This document shows, piece after piece, positions 7,096-16,050 of a stretch of 64,000 nucleotides of DNA. Location: positions 115,030 to 179,029 of the forward strand of contig NZ_BDCJ01000011.1 of the NCBI RefSeq assembly GCF_001613445.1, given 5' to 3'. The notes under the pieces were generated by a model, which saw nothing but the letters and a program-made list of their open reading frames with translations, did no database searches and was not told the origin of the DNA. The position numbers were made by a program, and so were the translations under genes. This DNA is from Nocardia grenadensis NBRC 108939 (GTDB lineage: Bacteria > Actinomycetota > Actinomycetes > Mycobacteriales > Mycobacteriaceae). Position 1 is the stretch's first letter, and the number at the start of each line of letters is the position of its first letter.

Positions 7096-8646
7096 ATGCT
7101 GTCACGCCGTAAGCTCTTCGCCGCGACCGCTCTCGGCGCCGCCGCGGTGAGCGTGCCGCGCACAACAGCCCGGGCCGCCCCCGCCGTACTCCCCGGTCAG
7201 GGCGCGTACCGTGCCCTGACCCTGCGCGGGTACAACCGGCGATTCGTCGCTCGCCCACAGCGGATCCATCTCCCGGCGACCGCGCAGGAAGTGCGCGCGG
7301 CACTGGCGAGCTCGGTACGGGACGGCCTGCGTCCGGCCGCCCGTTCCGGGGGCCACTGCTTCGAGGACTTCGTGGACAGCGCGGAGACCCGCTCACTGAT
7401 CGATCTGCGCGGGTTGAACCACGTCGACTGGGACGCCGAACATCGCGCGTTCTCGGTGGGTCCCGGCCTCACCCTGGAGCAGTTGTACACGGAGCTGGCG
7501 CGCTGGAACGTGACCGTACCGGGCGGTATCTGCCGGGCCGTCGGGGTCGGCGGGCATATCAGCGGCGGCGGGTACGGCCCGCTGTCGCGGCGGCACGGTC
7601 TGGTGGCCGACCACCTGTACGGGGTGGAGGTGGCCACCGTGGCACGCGACGGCAGCGTCGCACTGACGACGGCGACCAGGAACGGGCCGCACGAAGACCT
7701 CTGGTGGGCCCATACCGGCGGAGGCGGCGGCAATTTCGGGATCGTCACCCGTTACCTGCTGCGATCCCCCGGATCCGACGGCGCCGATCCGGCGACCGCG
7801 CTCCCCCGGCCGCCGCGTTCGATGCTCAGCACCGAGCTGACCCTGCCGGTCACCACCGAGGAGTCGTTCGTCCGCTTCATGGGCAACTATCTCGATTTCT
7901 ACGCGCGCCACCGCGAGCCCGGGAACCGGTTCGCGGGCCTGTACGCGCCGATCAGCTTCCGGCCCACCCTGACCGGATTCGGCGAGATGCTGATCATCCA
8001 GGCCGACGACGGGCCGGACGCCCGGGCGCTGGTGGACGAGTTCGTGGCGACGGTCTGTGCCGGGGTGGTCCCGGGAGCGACGGTCCCGCCGGCCGTCGAG
8101 AAGACCTACGCCGATACGGTCGCGCATGTCTACTACGCGGGCACCGACGACCCGCCCCGGGTCAAGACCAAGGCGGCCTACCTGCGCCGGCCATACACCA
8201 CCGACCAACTGCGCAGCTGTTACCGCCATATCGTCTCGCCGGCCTTCGTCGGCGAATCGGCCCTGGAGTTCCTACCCTTCGGCGGTGCGATCAACGCGGT
8301 CACACCCGACGCCACCGCCATGCCGGCACGCGACTCGTTCATGAAAATGCTCATCCACGCCGCCTGGCGGCTACCCGCCGACGACGAACGCCATATCGGG
8401 GTCGCCCGGCAGTTGTACCGCGAGCTGTATTCCGCGACCGGTGGTGTGCCGGTCCCCGACGACCGCAACGGCGGCAGCTACATCAACTACCCCGACCCCG
8501 ATCTGGCCGACCCGGAATTCAACCGGTCCAGCACTCCCTGGCACGCACTGTATTACGGTGCCAACTACCCGCGGCTGCAACGGGTCAAAGCGGAATGGGA
8601 CCCGAACAATGTCTTCCGGCACCGGCTCTCCATCGCCCTGCCCTGA
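7096..8646 (+). CDS. Secreted FAD-binding (BBE-type) oxidoreductase
   Basis: 516 aa from ATG 7096 with GGGGG 5 nt upstream. A signal starts RRKLFAATALGAAAVSVP and ends near ARAAP; the arginine pair suggests Tat export of a folded flavoprotein. The PP-loop FAD domain (FAD_binding_4) carries RSGGHCFEDF near residue 79 and GGICRAVGVGGHISGGGYG near 140; His and Cys in these motifs are the usual sites of bicovalent FAD attachment. The C-terminal BBE segment includes YINYPDPDL and YYGANYPRLQRVKAEWDPNNVF. Family members oxidise alcohols, sugars or polyketides such as aclacinomycin and berberine precursors. Substrate unknown. It converges with the cyclase-family gene at 8653 with only 6 bp between. 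Confidence 0.9.
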   Translation: MLSRRKLFAATALGAAAVSVPRTTARAAPAVLPGQGAYRALTLRGYNRRFVARPQRIHLPATAQEVRAALASSVRDGLRPAARSGGHCFEDFVDSAETRSLIDLRGLNHVDWDAEHRAFSVGPGLTLEQLYTELARWNVTVPGGICRAVGVGGHISGGGYGPLSRRHGLVADHLYGVEVATVARDGSVALTTATRNGPHEDLWWAHTGGGGGNFGIVTRYLLRSPGSDGADPATALPRPPRSMLSTELTLPVTTEESFVRFMGNYLDFYARHREPGNRFAGLYAPISFRPTLTGFGEMLIIQADDGPDARALVDEFVATVCAGVVPGATVPPAVEKTYADTVAHVYYAGTDDPPRVKTKAAYLRRPYTTDQLRSCYRHIVSPAFVGESALEFLPFGGAINAVTPDATAMPARDSFMKMLIHAAWRLPADDERHIGVARQLYRELYSATGGVPVPDDRNGGSYINYPDPDLADPEFNRSSTPWHALYYGANYPRLQRVKAEWDPNNVFRHRLSIALP

Positions 8647-8652
8647 ATCGGC

Positions 8653-9477
8653 TCAGGTCAGGGCGAGCACGCGGCACGGGCCGCCGGTGCCGCCCACATG
8701 TTTGGGCGCACCCACCACCACGGTTCCTCCCGCCGGTGGGACCGCGGCCAGGTTGACCAGCAGTTCGACACCGTAGCGGCCGGAGTCGAGGATCTCGGTA
8801 TGGGCTCCGAAATCCGGGTCGGCCGCCCGGTCGAGGCTCAGGGTGTCCACGCCCGCACCCACGATCGCGCGTTCGCGCACCAGGAACTCCGCGGTCTCGG
8901 CGGCGAATCCCGGCGCGTGCGGAACACCCTGGTCATCGAGATTCAGGAAGGCGCCGGGCGCCTCCAGCCGGCGTTCCCAGCCGGAGTACATGGCCACGAA
9001 CGCCCGTTCCGGGATCCGGCCGTGCCGGGTCTCCCAGGCGGCGATATCGTCCGGCGTCACCGCCGCGTCGGCATCGGAACCGGCCCGGGCACTGATATCG
9101 ATCACCACCAGCGGCGCGACCAGATCACGCGCCGCGAGCATATCGGTGGACTGCGCGCCGCGACGATGTGTCGGCGCGTCCAGATGTGTTCCGGTGTGCT
9201 CCCAGTAGGCCAGCAGATTCTGGTCGAATCCGCCCGCCGCCTCCCAGGCGACCGGAACCATCGAAAACGGTGGCACGCCGGGCCATGTCGGGGTCCGGGC
9301 GCTGAGCGCATGCGTCAGATCCACCACTGCGCCGTTGGCGGCACGCGCGGGGATCGCCGGAGCGGCGACGCCCAGGGCGCCCGCGGCACCGGCGGCACGG
9401 AGAAAGGCCCGCCGACCCGAGCGCGGCGCGTCGTCGGCGGTCGCGCGGAGGTCTCGAATGATCTGGGGTGTGCACAT
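8653..9477 (-). CDS. Secreted cyclase-family (kynurenine formamidase-like) hydrolase
   Basis: 274 aa. The N-terminus RRAFLRAAGAAGALGVAAPA followed by ARA is a twin-arginine-like signal. The metal motif HTGTHLDAPTH lies near residue 95, the hallmark of PF04199 (cyclase/arylformamidase); VVDLTHALSARTPTWPG is the usual start of the domain and VGAGVDTLSLD a later conserved stretch. Members are metal-dependent hydrolases of N-formylkynurenine, lactones or isatin. The start at ATG 9477 has no clear ribosome site. It converges with the FAD oxidase gene. Confidence 0.85.
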   Translation of the reverse strand: MCTPQIIRDLRATADDAPRSGRRAFLRAAGAAGALGVAAPAIPARAANGAVVDLTHALSARTPTWPGVPPFSMVPVAWEAAGGFDQNLLAYWEHTGTHLDAPTHRRGAQSTDMLAARDLVAPLVVIDISARAGSDADAAVTPDDIAAWETRHGRIPERAFVAMYSGWERRLEAPGAFLNLDDQGVPHAPGFAAETAEFLVRERAIVGAGVDTLSLDRAADPDFGAHTEILDSGRYGVELLVNLAAVPPAGGTVVVGAPKHVGGTGGPCRVLALT

Positions 9478-9529
9478 TTGGCGGGCAGCCTAAGTGAACC
9501 CGCGCCGGAACTCGGGTATGCCGCGCCGA

Positions 9530-9844
9530 TCAGGAGCCGTGGTGGTAGGAGAGGTCCGGCCACGGCGGACGCCGCAGCACCGCCAGCGCGGCGATCACGG
9601 CGGCCAGCAACCCGATCCATTCACCAAGCTGCGCTATCCGGTTGACGTCCACCGCCGGAACCCAGGTGGCCACGCTGTCGCGTACCACGAAGATCCCCGC
9701 GGGCCGCATCGCCGAACCGGGAAGCCAGCCGCGGCGGGAGACAGTGATGACGATGGCACCGTCCGCTGTCTCGAACGGTTCCCCGTAGACCGGGGCGGGC
9801 ACGGAATCGACCGAGGCCGGTGCCAGTCGTTCCCGAATCACCAT
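9530..9844 (-). CDS. GerW/YtfJ-like membrane protein
   Basis: 104 aa from ATG 9844, GGAG 8 nt upstream. The first 70 residues, with VYGEPFETADGAIVITVSRR and then AGIFVVRDSVATWVPAVD, follow the pattern of actinobacterial GerW (Spore_YtfJ) proteins: FGEPvE..G.tVIPV... and a later VvRdG.v.wvPA. A single membrane helix, IGLLAAVIAALAVLRR, ends the protein. Although named after sporulation, these proteins occur in non-sporulating actinobacteria and their role there is unclear. The neighbouring glyoxalase gene is on the same strand. Confidence 0.6.
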   Translation of the reverse strand: MVIRERLAPASVDSVPAPVYGEPFETADGAIVITVSRRGWLPGSAMRPAGIFVVRDSVATWVPAVDVNRIAQLGEWIGLLAAVIAALAVLRRPPWPDLSYHHGS

Positions 9845-9990
9845 GTGTCCAACTCCGATTCTTCGTGCCGGTGCGCACCGCGGCCGGTGCGGCGGTACCC
9901 GGAAGACTACGTTTCGGGGCGCGGCACCGGAGCCGATCCGGTCACCCCTCCCGGAATCCGATGCCGTCCCGGGCGATTTGCTGCCACGCG

Positions 9991-10422
9991 TCAACTCAAT
10001 ACGACAGAGCCGTCCGGGTCGATCCGCCACGCGGGGTTGTACGCGATTTCCCAGACCACGCCGTTGGGGTCGGCGACATGACCGTTGAATATTCCCCCGA
10101 ATTCGCTGTCCCGCGGCTGTTTGAGCACGGTGCCACCGGCGGCGACCACGGCGTCCACGGTATCGCGCACCTCATCGCGGCTGCCGACATTATGCGAGAG
10201 GGTCAGGCCCGAGACCGCGGCGCGGTCCGAACCGTCGGAGATATCGGCAGCGAACTTCGCCGCCTCGAAGAAGCCCAGGACCAGACCGGGCGCGATCTGG
10301 AAGAAGATGATCTCGTCGGGGACGTCGAGCAGCGGTTCCCAGCCGAGACCGTCGACATAGAAGCGGCGGGCCGCGTCGAGATCGGCCGTCGCGAGCGTCA
10401 GGAAATGCGCCTGCTGTTCCAC
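9991..10422 (-). CDS. VOC (glyoxalase/dioxygenase-fold) protein
   Basis: 143 aa from GTG 10422, with GGAGG exactly 4 nt upstream, which decides the start against longer readings. The VOC fold is shown by HFLTLATADLDAARRFYVDGLGW at the N-terminus and FGGIFNGHVADPNGVVWEIAY near the C-terminus. The metal ligands His (FNGHVADP) and Glu (VVWEIAY) are present in the second half. Members include glyoxalase I, bleomycin-resistance and extradiol-dioxygenase-like proteins; the particular activity is not predictable. Confidence 0.85.
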   Translation of the reverse strand: MEQQAHFLTLATADLDAARRFYVDGLGWEPLLDVPDEIIFFQIAPGLVLGFFEAAKFAADISDGSDRAAVSGLTLSHNVGSRDEVRDTVDAVVAAGGTVLKQPRDSEFGGIFNGHVADPNGVVWEIAYNPAWRIDPDGSVVLS

Positions 10423-10687
10423 GAAACCTCCTGTTCGAATGCCCGATCGTAGCCGCGGGCGGGGCGCGAGCGGACCCTGCCCACGGGCCACGGCTCCCTG
10501 TAGCCGCGGGAGATAAACCCGCTACCGGGAATCCGCCGACTGGCGCGAACAATTCTCGGCGCCGAGAATGTCCGTTAACCGCAATATGTCGCGCTCGAGT
10601 GTCCACCGGAGTGGGCCGCGGGCCCGAGAGCGGTATGTCCCCGATTCGTTGCCGTGGCCTCGCCGGCCACGCAGAGAAAGGATCCGG

Positions 10688-11788
10688 ATGAGCCCGACCA
10701 CCGTGGAAAAGCTCGAGGTCAGGCTGCCGCACCCCGAGGGCGCCAGTCCGGGCCTCAACGCGATCATCGATGCCGTCGAGGAATACATCCAGCGGTCGAT
10801 CCTGCTGCTGGCCTCCGGCACTCCGGGCGACCAGTTGGATTTCGTTGCCTGGCTGGACGGCAAGGGATTGCTCAGCGAAAAGGGACTCGACGAGCCCGAT
10901 GGTGAGTCGGTGCTGGTCGACGACTATTCCGACCGGCGCCAGGAGGTGAAGGACCGGACGGCCGAACTCGAACGACAGAACCGGGATGTCGACGACTCCC
11001 AGGTCTCGGCCTTCCACACCTCGAACCAGACCTACCAGAACATCGTGGCGATCGTGGAGGATTTGCAGGACGCCCTGAACGGCGCGCACCCGACGACAAA
11101 GGGCGAGGACGGGGTGTACCGGTTGTCCGCCGCCACCGAAGCCGGTTTACTCCGTTCGCTACTCATTGCCGTCGGCCGGGTCTACGACGAAGTCGAGAAA
11201 GCGGCGATCGAAATCGAGAACCGTGCCCGCGATGTCGACAGAGCGGTCCCGCAGGTCCCGGAGCGCTATCGCACCGGCGGCGGGGTGCCGCTGAGTCCCG
11301 TCTACCGGCCGACCCCCAGTACCGCCAGCTACCGGATCACCGATCCGAACGACCCCACCGGCACCATCCTGTCAGCGGCCAGAGGCGAACTCGGTGTCGC
11401 CGAGTCGGGCACGAACTATGTGGCGGGCAAGCCCTACAACATCAACGGGCCCTGGTGCGCGGCCTTCACCAGCTGGTTGTGGAAGGAGGCCGGCTACGAC
11501 GTCGACTGGACCAACCCCAACTATGTACCGGCCATCTGGAACGACGCCCACGCGATGAAACTACAGGCGACCGCCGCCGAGGCCGAACCCGGTGATCTGA
11601 TCGTTTTCGATTGGGAAGGCGACGGCACTCCCGACCATATCGGCATCGTGGAGAGAAAAGACGGCGAAACCATTTACACAATCGAAGGCAACTCCAGCGA
11701 TAGGGTCGCGCGCAGGGAATACGAAGCGGGCTCGGGCAATATCGTCGGCTTCGTCAAGCAACCGCCCACGGGCCCGGTGAGCAGGTAG
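10688..11788 (+). CDS. CHAP-domain cysteine peptidase/amidase
   Basis: 366 aa from ATG 10688 (MSPTTVEKLEVRL), with AGAAAGGA 5 nt upstream. Residues 1–190 are a hydrophilic helical region without signal peptide, recalling the alpha-helical N-termini of type VII (ESX) substrates. The C-terminal 130 residues form a CHAP domain: GPWCAAFTSWLWKEAGY carries the catalytic Cys, PGDLIVFDWEGDGTPDHIGIV the catalytic His, and YTIEGNSS the third polar residue. CHAP enzymes cut peptidoglycan stem peptides or cross-bridges. The lack of a Sec signal with a long helical head suggests an unusual export route or an intracellular phage-like role; export by ESX is inference. Confidence 0.8.
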   Translation: MSPTTVEKLEVRLPHPEGASPGLNAIIDAVEEYIQRSILLLASGTPGDQLDFVAWLDGKGLLSEKGLDEPDGESVLVDDYSDRRQEVKDRTAELERQNRDVDDSQVSAFHTSNQTYQNIVAIVEDLQDALNGAHPTTKGEDGVYRLSAATEAGLLRSLLIAVGRVYDEVEKAAIEIENRARDVDRAVPQVPERYRTGGGVPLSPVYRPTPSTASYRITDPNDPTGTILSAARGELGVAESGTNYVAGKPYNINGPWCAAFTSWLWKEAGYDVDWTNPNYVPAIWNDAHAMKLQATAAEAEPGDLIVFDWEGDGTPDHIGIVERKDGETIYTIEGNSSDRVARREYEAGSGNIVGFVKQPPTGPVSR

Positions 11789-11854
11789 CCGCGGCCGATC
11801 CCCGTTCGGCAGCGACGAGCGCTGCCCGAGCATGGCGACCATCGGCCCCGATCT

Positions 11855-12166
11855 ATGCGTATACGTCCACTTTCCGTGGATCCACTGAGCTTCGCGGTCG
11901 GCGCCGGCCTGATCGCAATCGGCTGGATTGGCGGCCGGTTCGGCTCGCGGCCACGGACCGGATCGAAGAACGCACTCACCGCCCGCTGCGGCCACGGCCA
12001 CGACCTGGCGATGCACGACCGCGAGACCGGTAAATGCCACGCGGAACTCCGTCGCAAGGACATTCACGGACTGCGCGTATGGGTCGGCTGCTACTGCCGC
12101 CCCTACACCGGACCCATACCGCTGGAAGAGGTGTTCAGCCCGCCGATTCTCCCGCCGGAATCCTGA
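11855..12166 (+). CDS. Small hypothetical protein with N-terminal membrane segment
   Basis: 103 aa. A hydrophobic stretch, LSFAVGAGLIAIGWIGGRFG, near residues 11–30 is followed by a Cys/His-containing polar region (ARCGHGHD, DRETGKC, VGCYCRPY) that could bind a metal or form disulphides. No ribosome site is seen at ATG 11855; GTG 11876 behind a TATACG box is an alternative leaderless start. No family recognised. Confidence 0.5.
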   Translation: MRIRPLSVDPLSFAVGAGLIAIGWIGGRFGSRPRTGSKNALTARCGHGHDLAMHDRETGKCHAELRRKDIHGLRVWVGCYCRPYTGPIPLEEVFSPPILPPES

Positions 12167-12334
12167 CACGACCGTAGCCGGGTGCGGTGCCCATGCCGCC
12201 CCACCCGGAAAGCGACCCTCGACCCACGGCTCGACGGACAGGGCGTTCCGGCAGGAGCATTCGACGACGATGCGGAACATCCGCAGCACCCCTCGTACGT
12301 ACCGGTGCTCCTACCGGGACCCGAACGGATCAGG

Positions 12335-12553
12335 TCAGGCCGCGGCCCATTTCTCGGGATGAAGATGATGCTGGACGAGTGCGTTCGCGTGCCCGTGCCC
12401 GAACCCGTGCTCGGACTTCAGCAATTCGACGAGTTCCTTGTGCGAGGTCGACCCGGCGGCACGGAGAACCTCCTTCCACTCCTCGATGCTGCGGCCGTAC
12501 TTGGCCTCGATGGACAGGAAGTAGGACGCAGGTCCCTTCGGTGTGGTGGCCAT
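12335..12553 (-). CDS. DUF4287-type small protein
   Basis: 72 aa from ATG 12553, GAGGAG about 8 nt upstream. Most of the length matches the DUF4287 pattern: PASYFLSIEAKYGRSIEEW, then KELVELLKSEHGFGHGHANAL and a final VQHHL. Cytosolic, function unknown; such proteins often carry an extra DUF5655 domain, which is absent here. Confidence 0.8.
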   Translation of the reverse strand: MATTPKGPASYFLSIEAKYGRSIEEWKEVLRAAGSTSHKELVELLKSEHGFGHGHANALVQHHLHPEKWAAA

Positions 12554-13164
12554 TCTCGATCTCCTCGCTGGTTACGAACTCGGTAGGTGAGACGGGGGGC
12601 TCGTCGAGATCTCATCGCCCGCGCCGACTATGTGTCGCAGGTCACTCGAGGTTCGTTACCGGTGGAGTTCCTCGCCCGGAGCGGTATCTCGCGGTCACGT
12701 GAGGTCGATATCGGCACTGCGCTGTACAGGCGGGGACCTACCCGACCGCAGCAGAGAACCGGGCCCAGGGCGTTTGACACACAGAGGTGAGCGATTTCCG
12801 GATCCGCCGACAACAGCTCGCGAATCACGCACGCACAAGGTGACCCGACAGAGGCGAGTCCACCCGCCGAGTGATCTCGGTCTGCGATCACCGAGCGGGT
12901 GGACTCGATGCCGAGCACTGCGTTACCGAAGGGGCTGTTCAGGCCCATTCGCGCAGGTCGGGTTTACACGTCGAAGTAGCCAGATGCGAGTCCCCGTAGG
13001 CCGCCGGTTCGCATGGTCGGGCACATCGTCAGCAAATATTTTGACGCGCGGTAATGCCGGTTCCAGGTGATCGGGAGTGCGGACGCGATCTCGGCTGCGC
13101 CGATAACTTTCGGGTGAGCATGTCGTCGATACCTCTGGATATACCGACAGGCAGGAGTTCAGGC
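12554..13164. other. Gene-poor stretch with a degenerate copy of the glnA1 tail
   Basis: No convincing gene. It holds a hairpin (12856–12906) and a sequence matching the end of glnA1 (12964–12979), described separately. The last 40 bp supply the ribosome site (AGGAG) of the hydrolase gene that follows. Confidence 0.6.
12840..12979 (-). repeat. Degenerate duplicate of the glnA1 3' end plus terminator (copy A)
   Basis: Read on the minus strand this begins with the last 16 nt of glnA1, including codons Tyr-Phe-Asp-Val and TAA (12964–12979), and ends in a hairpin with 12-bp outer arms GAGTCCACCCGC/GCGGGTGGACTC (12856–12867, 12895–12906). The same elements in the same order occur at 14409–14555 behind the real glnA1. 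The stretch in between has diverged. It is a partial duplication about 1.57 kb from the original, with the remnant hydrolase segment between the copies. Confidence 0.75.
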
Positions 13165-14028
13165 ATGACGAGACCGTTTCGATTGGGCATGACCTCGGTG
13201 CGGGCGAACGGTGTGGATCTGGGCATCGAGAGTTTCGGCCGCGAGGACGATCCGTTGATCCTGCTGATCGGCGGCACAACGATGTTGTCCTGGCCCGACG
13301 CGTTGTGCGAGCGGCTCGCGTCGGACGGGCGGCGCGTGGTCCGCTACGACCTGCGTGACTCCGGTATTTCAACGACTCTCGACCCGAACAATCCGGACTA
13401 CGATCTGCGGGATCTCGCCGCCGATACGGCCGCGCTGGTCGGGGTACTCGGTGCCGAGACCGCCCATCTCGGTGGGGTCGGCGTCGGTGGGATGGTCGCT
13501 CAGGTCGCCGCACTGGACTACCCGGACGTGTTCTCCGCGCTGACCCTTGCCGGCACTCGGCCGGTGGCGCCGGGCCCGGTCGACGAGGACCTGCCCGACC
13601 ACGACCGCGCGGTTATGGGCGTGCTGTTCTCCCGCCCGCTGCCGGACTGGACCGACCGGGAGGCTATCGCGGTGTTCGCCGCCGGGGGTGCCGAGGCCAT
13701 GGGCAATAATCCGGAGGAGGTACGGGCGACGGCGACTCGGATCTGGGACCGGACACCGTCGAACGATCCCGCGGTGCACCAGGCGAACCAGCTCGGGATG
13801 GTGTTTTCCCGGATCGACTGCACCCCGCGCTGGCGGGAGCGGCTCGGTGAGCTCGATGTGCCCACGCTCGTGGTGCACGGTCGCGCCGACCCGTTCTTCC
13901 CGCTCGGCAACGGTGAGGTCCTCGCCGCTGAGATTCCCGGGGCGCGGCTGCTCATCCTCGACGACATGGGTACCGCTCTACGACACACCGCGGCCGACCG
14001 GGTCGCTGCCGCCATGCTCGCCCTGTAA
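13165..14028 (+). CDS. Alpha/beta-hydrolase homologue lacking catalytic Ser and His
   Basis: 287 aa from ATG 13165, AGGAG 7 nt upstream. The fold is clear: LILLIGGTTMLSWPD, VVRYDLRDSGISTT, and VPTLVVHGRADPFFPLGNGE, as in DhmA/RdmC-like esterases. The nucleophile elbow, normally G-x-S-x-G, reads GVGVGGM, so Ser is replaced by Gly. The usual GMGH near the C-terminus reads DMGTALRH, so the His is replaced by Thr. Only the acid residue (HGRADPF) remains. The frame is intact without frameshift, so it may be a conserved non-catalytic member or an early-stage relic. It lies between two copies of the glnA1 tail. Confidence 0.8.
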   Translation: MTRPFRLGMTSVRANGVDLGIESFGREDDPLILLIGGTTMLSWPDALCERLASDGRRVVRYDLRDSGISTTLDPNNPDYDLRDLAADTAALVGVLGAETAHLGGVGVGGMVAQVAALDYPDVFSALTLAGTRPVAPGPVDEDLPDHDRAVMGVLFSRPLPDWTDREAIAVFAAGGAEAMGNNPEEVRATATRIWDRTPSNDPAVHQANQLGMVFSRIDCTPRWRERLGELDVPTLVVHGRADPFFPLGNGEVLAAEIPGARLLILDDMGTALRHTAADRVAAAMLAL

Positions 14029-14408
14029 CCGCCCGGCCGGTAGGGATCCTGAGCCGGCGGAACGCACCACAATGCGGCTGATCGCGCTGACCGAACCGGC
14101 CGGCGCGGCACCTCGGAAGATCAACGAGCAGTAGTGCGCATCCGACGCCGGCCGATCACACCATCATGGCGAGTACCGGGCGTCCGCAGGGGCGTGTACG
14201 CGACCTCGACCGCACCGATGAATTCCGGGTGGCTTCCTTCTGGAAGACCGGAAGACAGGAGTCCAGACATGACCGACGCGGCGAATCGCGTGCGCGGCAG
14301 CGGCGATAGCGGGCACCAGTACCTGAGAGCGCATTCACGCGGAACCGAAGGAGTCCGACCGTGGCGGTGATCGAAGACGTCAGCCCACTGGGGGTTAAGG
14401 CCATCTCT
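14029..14408. other. Gene-poor stretch with a second copy of the hydrolase leader
   Basis: No supported gene. Around 14228–14272 the sequence CAGGAGTCCAGACATGAC repeats the leader of the hydrolase gene (CAGGAGTTCAGGCATGAC at 13151–13168) but the following frame stops after 33 codons. A further GTG at 14361 with GAAGGAGT upstream opens only 26 codons and ends inside the glnA1 terminator. Both look like remnants. Confidence 0.5.
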
Positions 14409-14555
14409 GGCCCGACACAGACGAGTCCACCCGCCGAGTGATCGCGTCTGTGATCACTGAGCGGGTGGACTCGAAACCTTCTACTGCGTACCCACTGCGT
14501 ACCGCAGGCCGGAATCAGGGGTAAAACCGCAGGTCAGGCTTACACGTCGAAGTAG
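14409..14555 (-). repeat. glnA1 3' end and terminator (copy B, the functional one)
   Basis: Counterpart of the degenerate copy at 12840–12979: the last glnA1 codons, a divergent spacer, then the hairpin. It defines the right end of the duplicated unit. Confidence 0.75.
14423..14472 (-). terminator. glnA: glnA1 terminator hairpin
   Basis: GAGTCCACCCGC at 14423–14434 pairs with GCGGGTGGACTC at 14461–14472, and inner AGTGATC/GATCACT extend the stem to about 21 bp with one two-base mismatch. It is 68 bp downstream of the glnA1 stop on the minus strand; there is no long U-tract, as usual in actinobacteria. Confidence 0.75.
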
Positions 14556-15976
14556 AGCTCGAACTCGTACGGGTGCGGCCGCAGGTTCACCGGGGCGATT
14601 TCCTGCTCACGCTTGATGCTGATCCAGGTCTCGATCAGGTCCTCGGTGAAGACATTGCCTTCGGTGAGGTACTCGTGATCGGCCTCGAGGCGATCGACGA
14701 CCGAGGCGAGGCTGGTGGGGGCCTGCGGGATGTTCTTGGCCTCCTCCGGCGGGAGCTCGTAGAGGTCCTTGTCGACGGGGGCCAGCGGCTCGATCTTCTT
14801 CTTGATGCCGTCCAGGCCGGCCATCAGCATGGCGGCGAAGGCCAGGTACGGGTTGCCCGAGGAGTCCGGCGCGCGGAACTCGATGCGCTTGGCCTTCGGG
14901 TTGTTCCCGGTGACCGGGATGCGGACCGCGGCGGAACGGTTGCGCTGCGAGTACACCAGGTTGATCGGGGCCTCGTAGCCGGGGACCAGGCGGTGGTAGG
15001 AGTTCACGGTGGGGTTGGTGAACGCCAGCAGCGACGGGGCGTGGTGCAGGATGCCGCCGATGTAGTGGCGGGCCAGGTCGGACAGGCCACCGTAGCCGGC
15101 CTCGTCGTGGAACAGCGGCTTGCCGTCCTTCCACAGCGACTGGTGGGCATGCATGCCCGAACCGTTGTCACCGAAGAGCGGCTTGGGCATGAAAGTGACG
15201 GTCTTGCCCTCGGCCCAGGCGGTGTTCTTGACGATGTACTTGAACAGCTGCAGATCGTCGGCCGCGGCCAGCAGGGTGTTGAACTTGTAGTTGATCTCGG
15301 CCTGGCCGGCGGTGCCGACCTCATGGTGGCCGCGCTCCAGCTCGAAACCGGCGTTCTGCAGGTTGGTGGAGATCTTGTCGCGCAGGTCGACGTAGTGGTC
15401 GTAGGGGGCGACCGGGAAGTACCCGCCCTTGTTACGGACTTTGTAGCCGCGGTTGGGGCTGCCGTCGGGGTTGGTGGCCGCACCGGTGTTCCACGAGCCG
15501 GAGATGGACTCGACCTGGTAGAAGGCACCGTTCATCTGCGAGTCGTAGCGCACCGAGTCGAAGATGTAGAACTCGGCCTCGGCGCCGAAGAAGGCGGTAT
15601 CGGCGATACCGGTCGAGCGCAGGTACTCCTCCGCCTTGCGGGCGATATTGCGCGGGTCGCGCGAGTACGCCTCACGGGTGAAGGGGTCGTGTACGAAGAA
15701 GTTCATATTGAGCGTCTTCGCCGCACGGAACGGGTCGAGCTGCGCGGTGCTGAAGTCGGGCAGCAGCAGCATGTCGGACTCGTCGATGGACTGGAAACCG
15801 CGTACCGAAGAACCGTCGAAGGCGAGGCCTTCCTCGGCGAGGTCGGCGGTGAAGGCCTTCGCCGGGATGGAGAAGTGCTGCTGCACACCGGGCAGATCGC
15901 TGAAGCGGATATCGACATATTCGACCTCCGAGTCCGCGATGTACTTGATGACCTCGTCGGCCGTGCTGAACGTCAC
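14540..15976 (-). CDS. glnA: Glutamine synthetase type I (GlnA1)
   Basis: 478 aa from GTG 15976, with AAGGAG 5 nt upstream; longer readings lack a ribosome site. It condenses ammonia with glutamate using ATP, the main nitrogen-assimilation step; the enzyme is a cytosolic dodecamer. Visible motifs: [12 protein letters not shown], the catalytic [30 protein letters not shown], the ATP-site [32 protein letters not shown], and the adenylylation-site stretch [11 protein letters not shown] near residue 405. GlnE, encoded 5 kb away, targets that Tyr. A full GlnR box lies 75–112 bp upstream. The C-terminus ELYFDV is canonical. Confidence 0.98.
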   Translation of the reverse strand: MTFSTADEVIKYIADSEVEYVDIRFSDLPGVQQHFSIPAKAFTADLAEEGLAFDGSSVRGFQSIDESDMLLLPDFSTAQLDPFRAAKTLNMNFFVHDPFTREAYSRDPRNIARKAEEYLRSTGIADTAFFGAEAEFYIFDSVRYDSQMNGAFYQVESISGSWNTGAATNPDGSPNRGYKVRNKGGYFPVAPYDHYVDLRDKISTNLQNAGFELERGHHEVGTAGQAEINYKFNTLLAAADDLQLFKYIVKNTAWAEGKTVTFMPKPLFGDNGSGMHAHQSLWKDGKPLFHDEAGYGGLSDLARHYIGGILHHAPSLLAFTNPTVNSYHRLVPGYEAPINLVYSQRNRSAAVRIPVTGNNPKAKRIEFRAPDSSGNPYLAFAAMLMAGLDGIKKKIEPLAPVDKDLYELPPEEAKNIPQAPTSLASVVDRLEADHEYLTEGNVFTEDLIETWISIKREQEIAPVNLRPHPYEFELYFDV

Positions 15977-16050
15977 TTGGTTCTCCTTACGGATAGATTC
16001 CCAGCCAGTATCGAGTGCGGGGCGTCGCGACCCGACGCTATGGACAGGGT

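Noticed and set aside
14361..14441. 26-codon ORF with GAAGGAGT ribosome site
   Set aside because: Ends inside the glnA1 terminator and has no partner gene; regarded as a remnant rather than a gene.
12856..14472. Two hairpins considered as insertion-sequence ends
   Set aside because: They are in direct, not inverted, relation as units, carry glnA1 tail sequence and enclose no transposase; duplication of a terminator explains them better.
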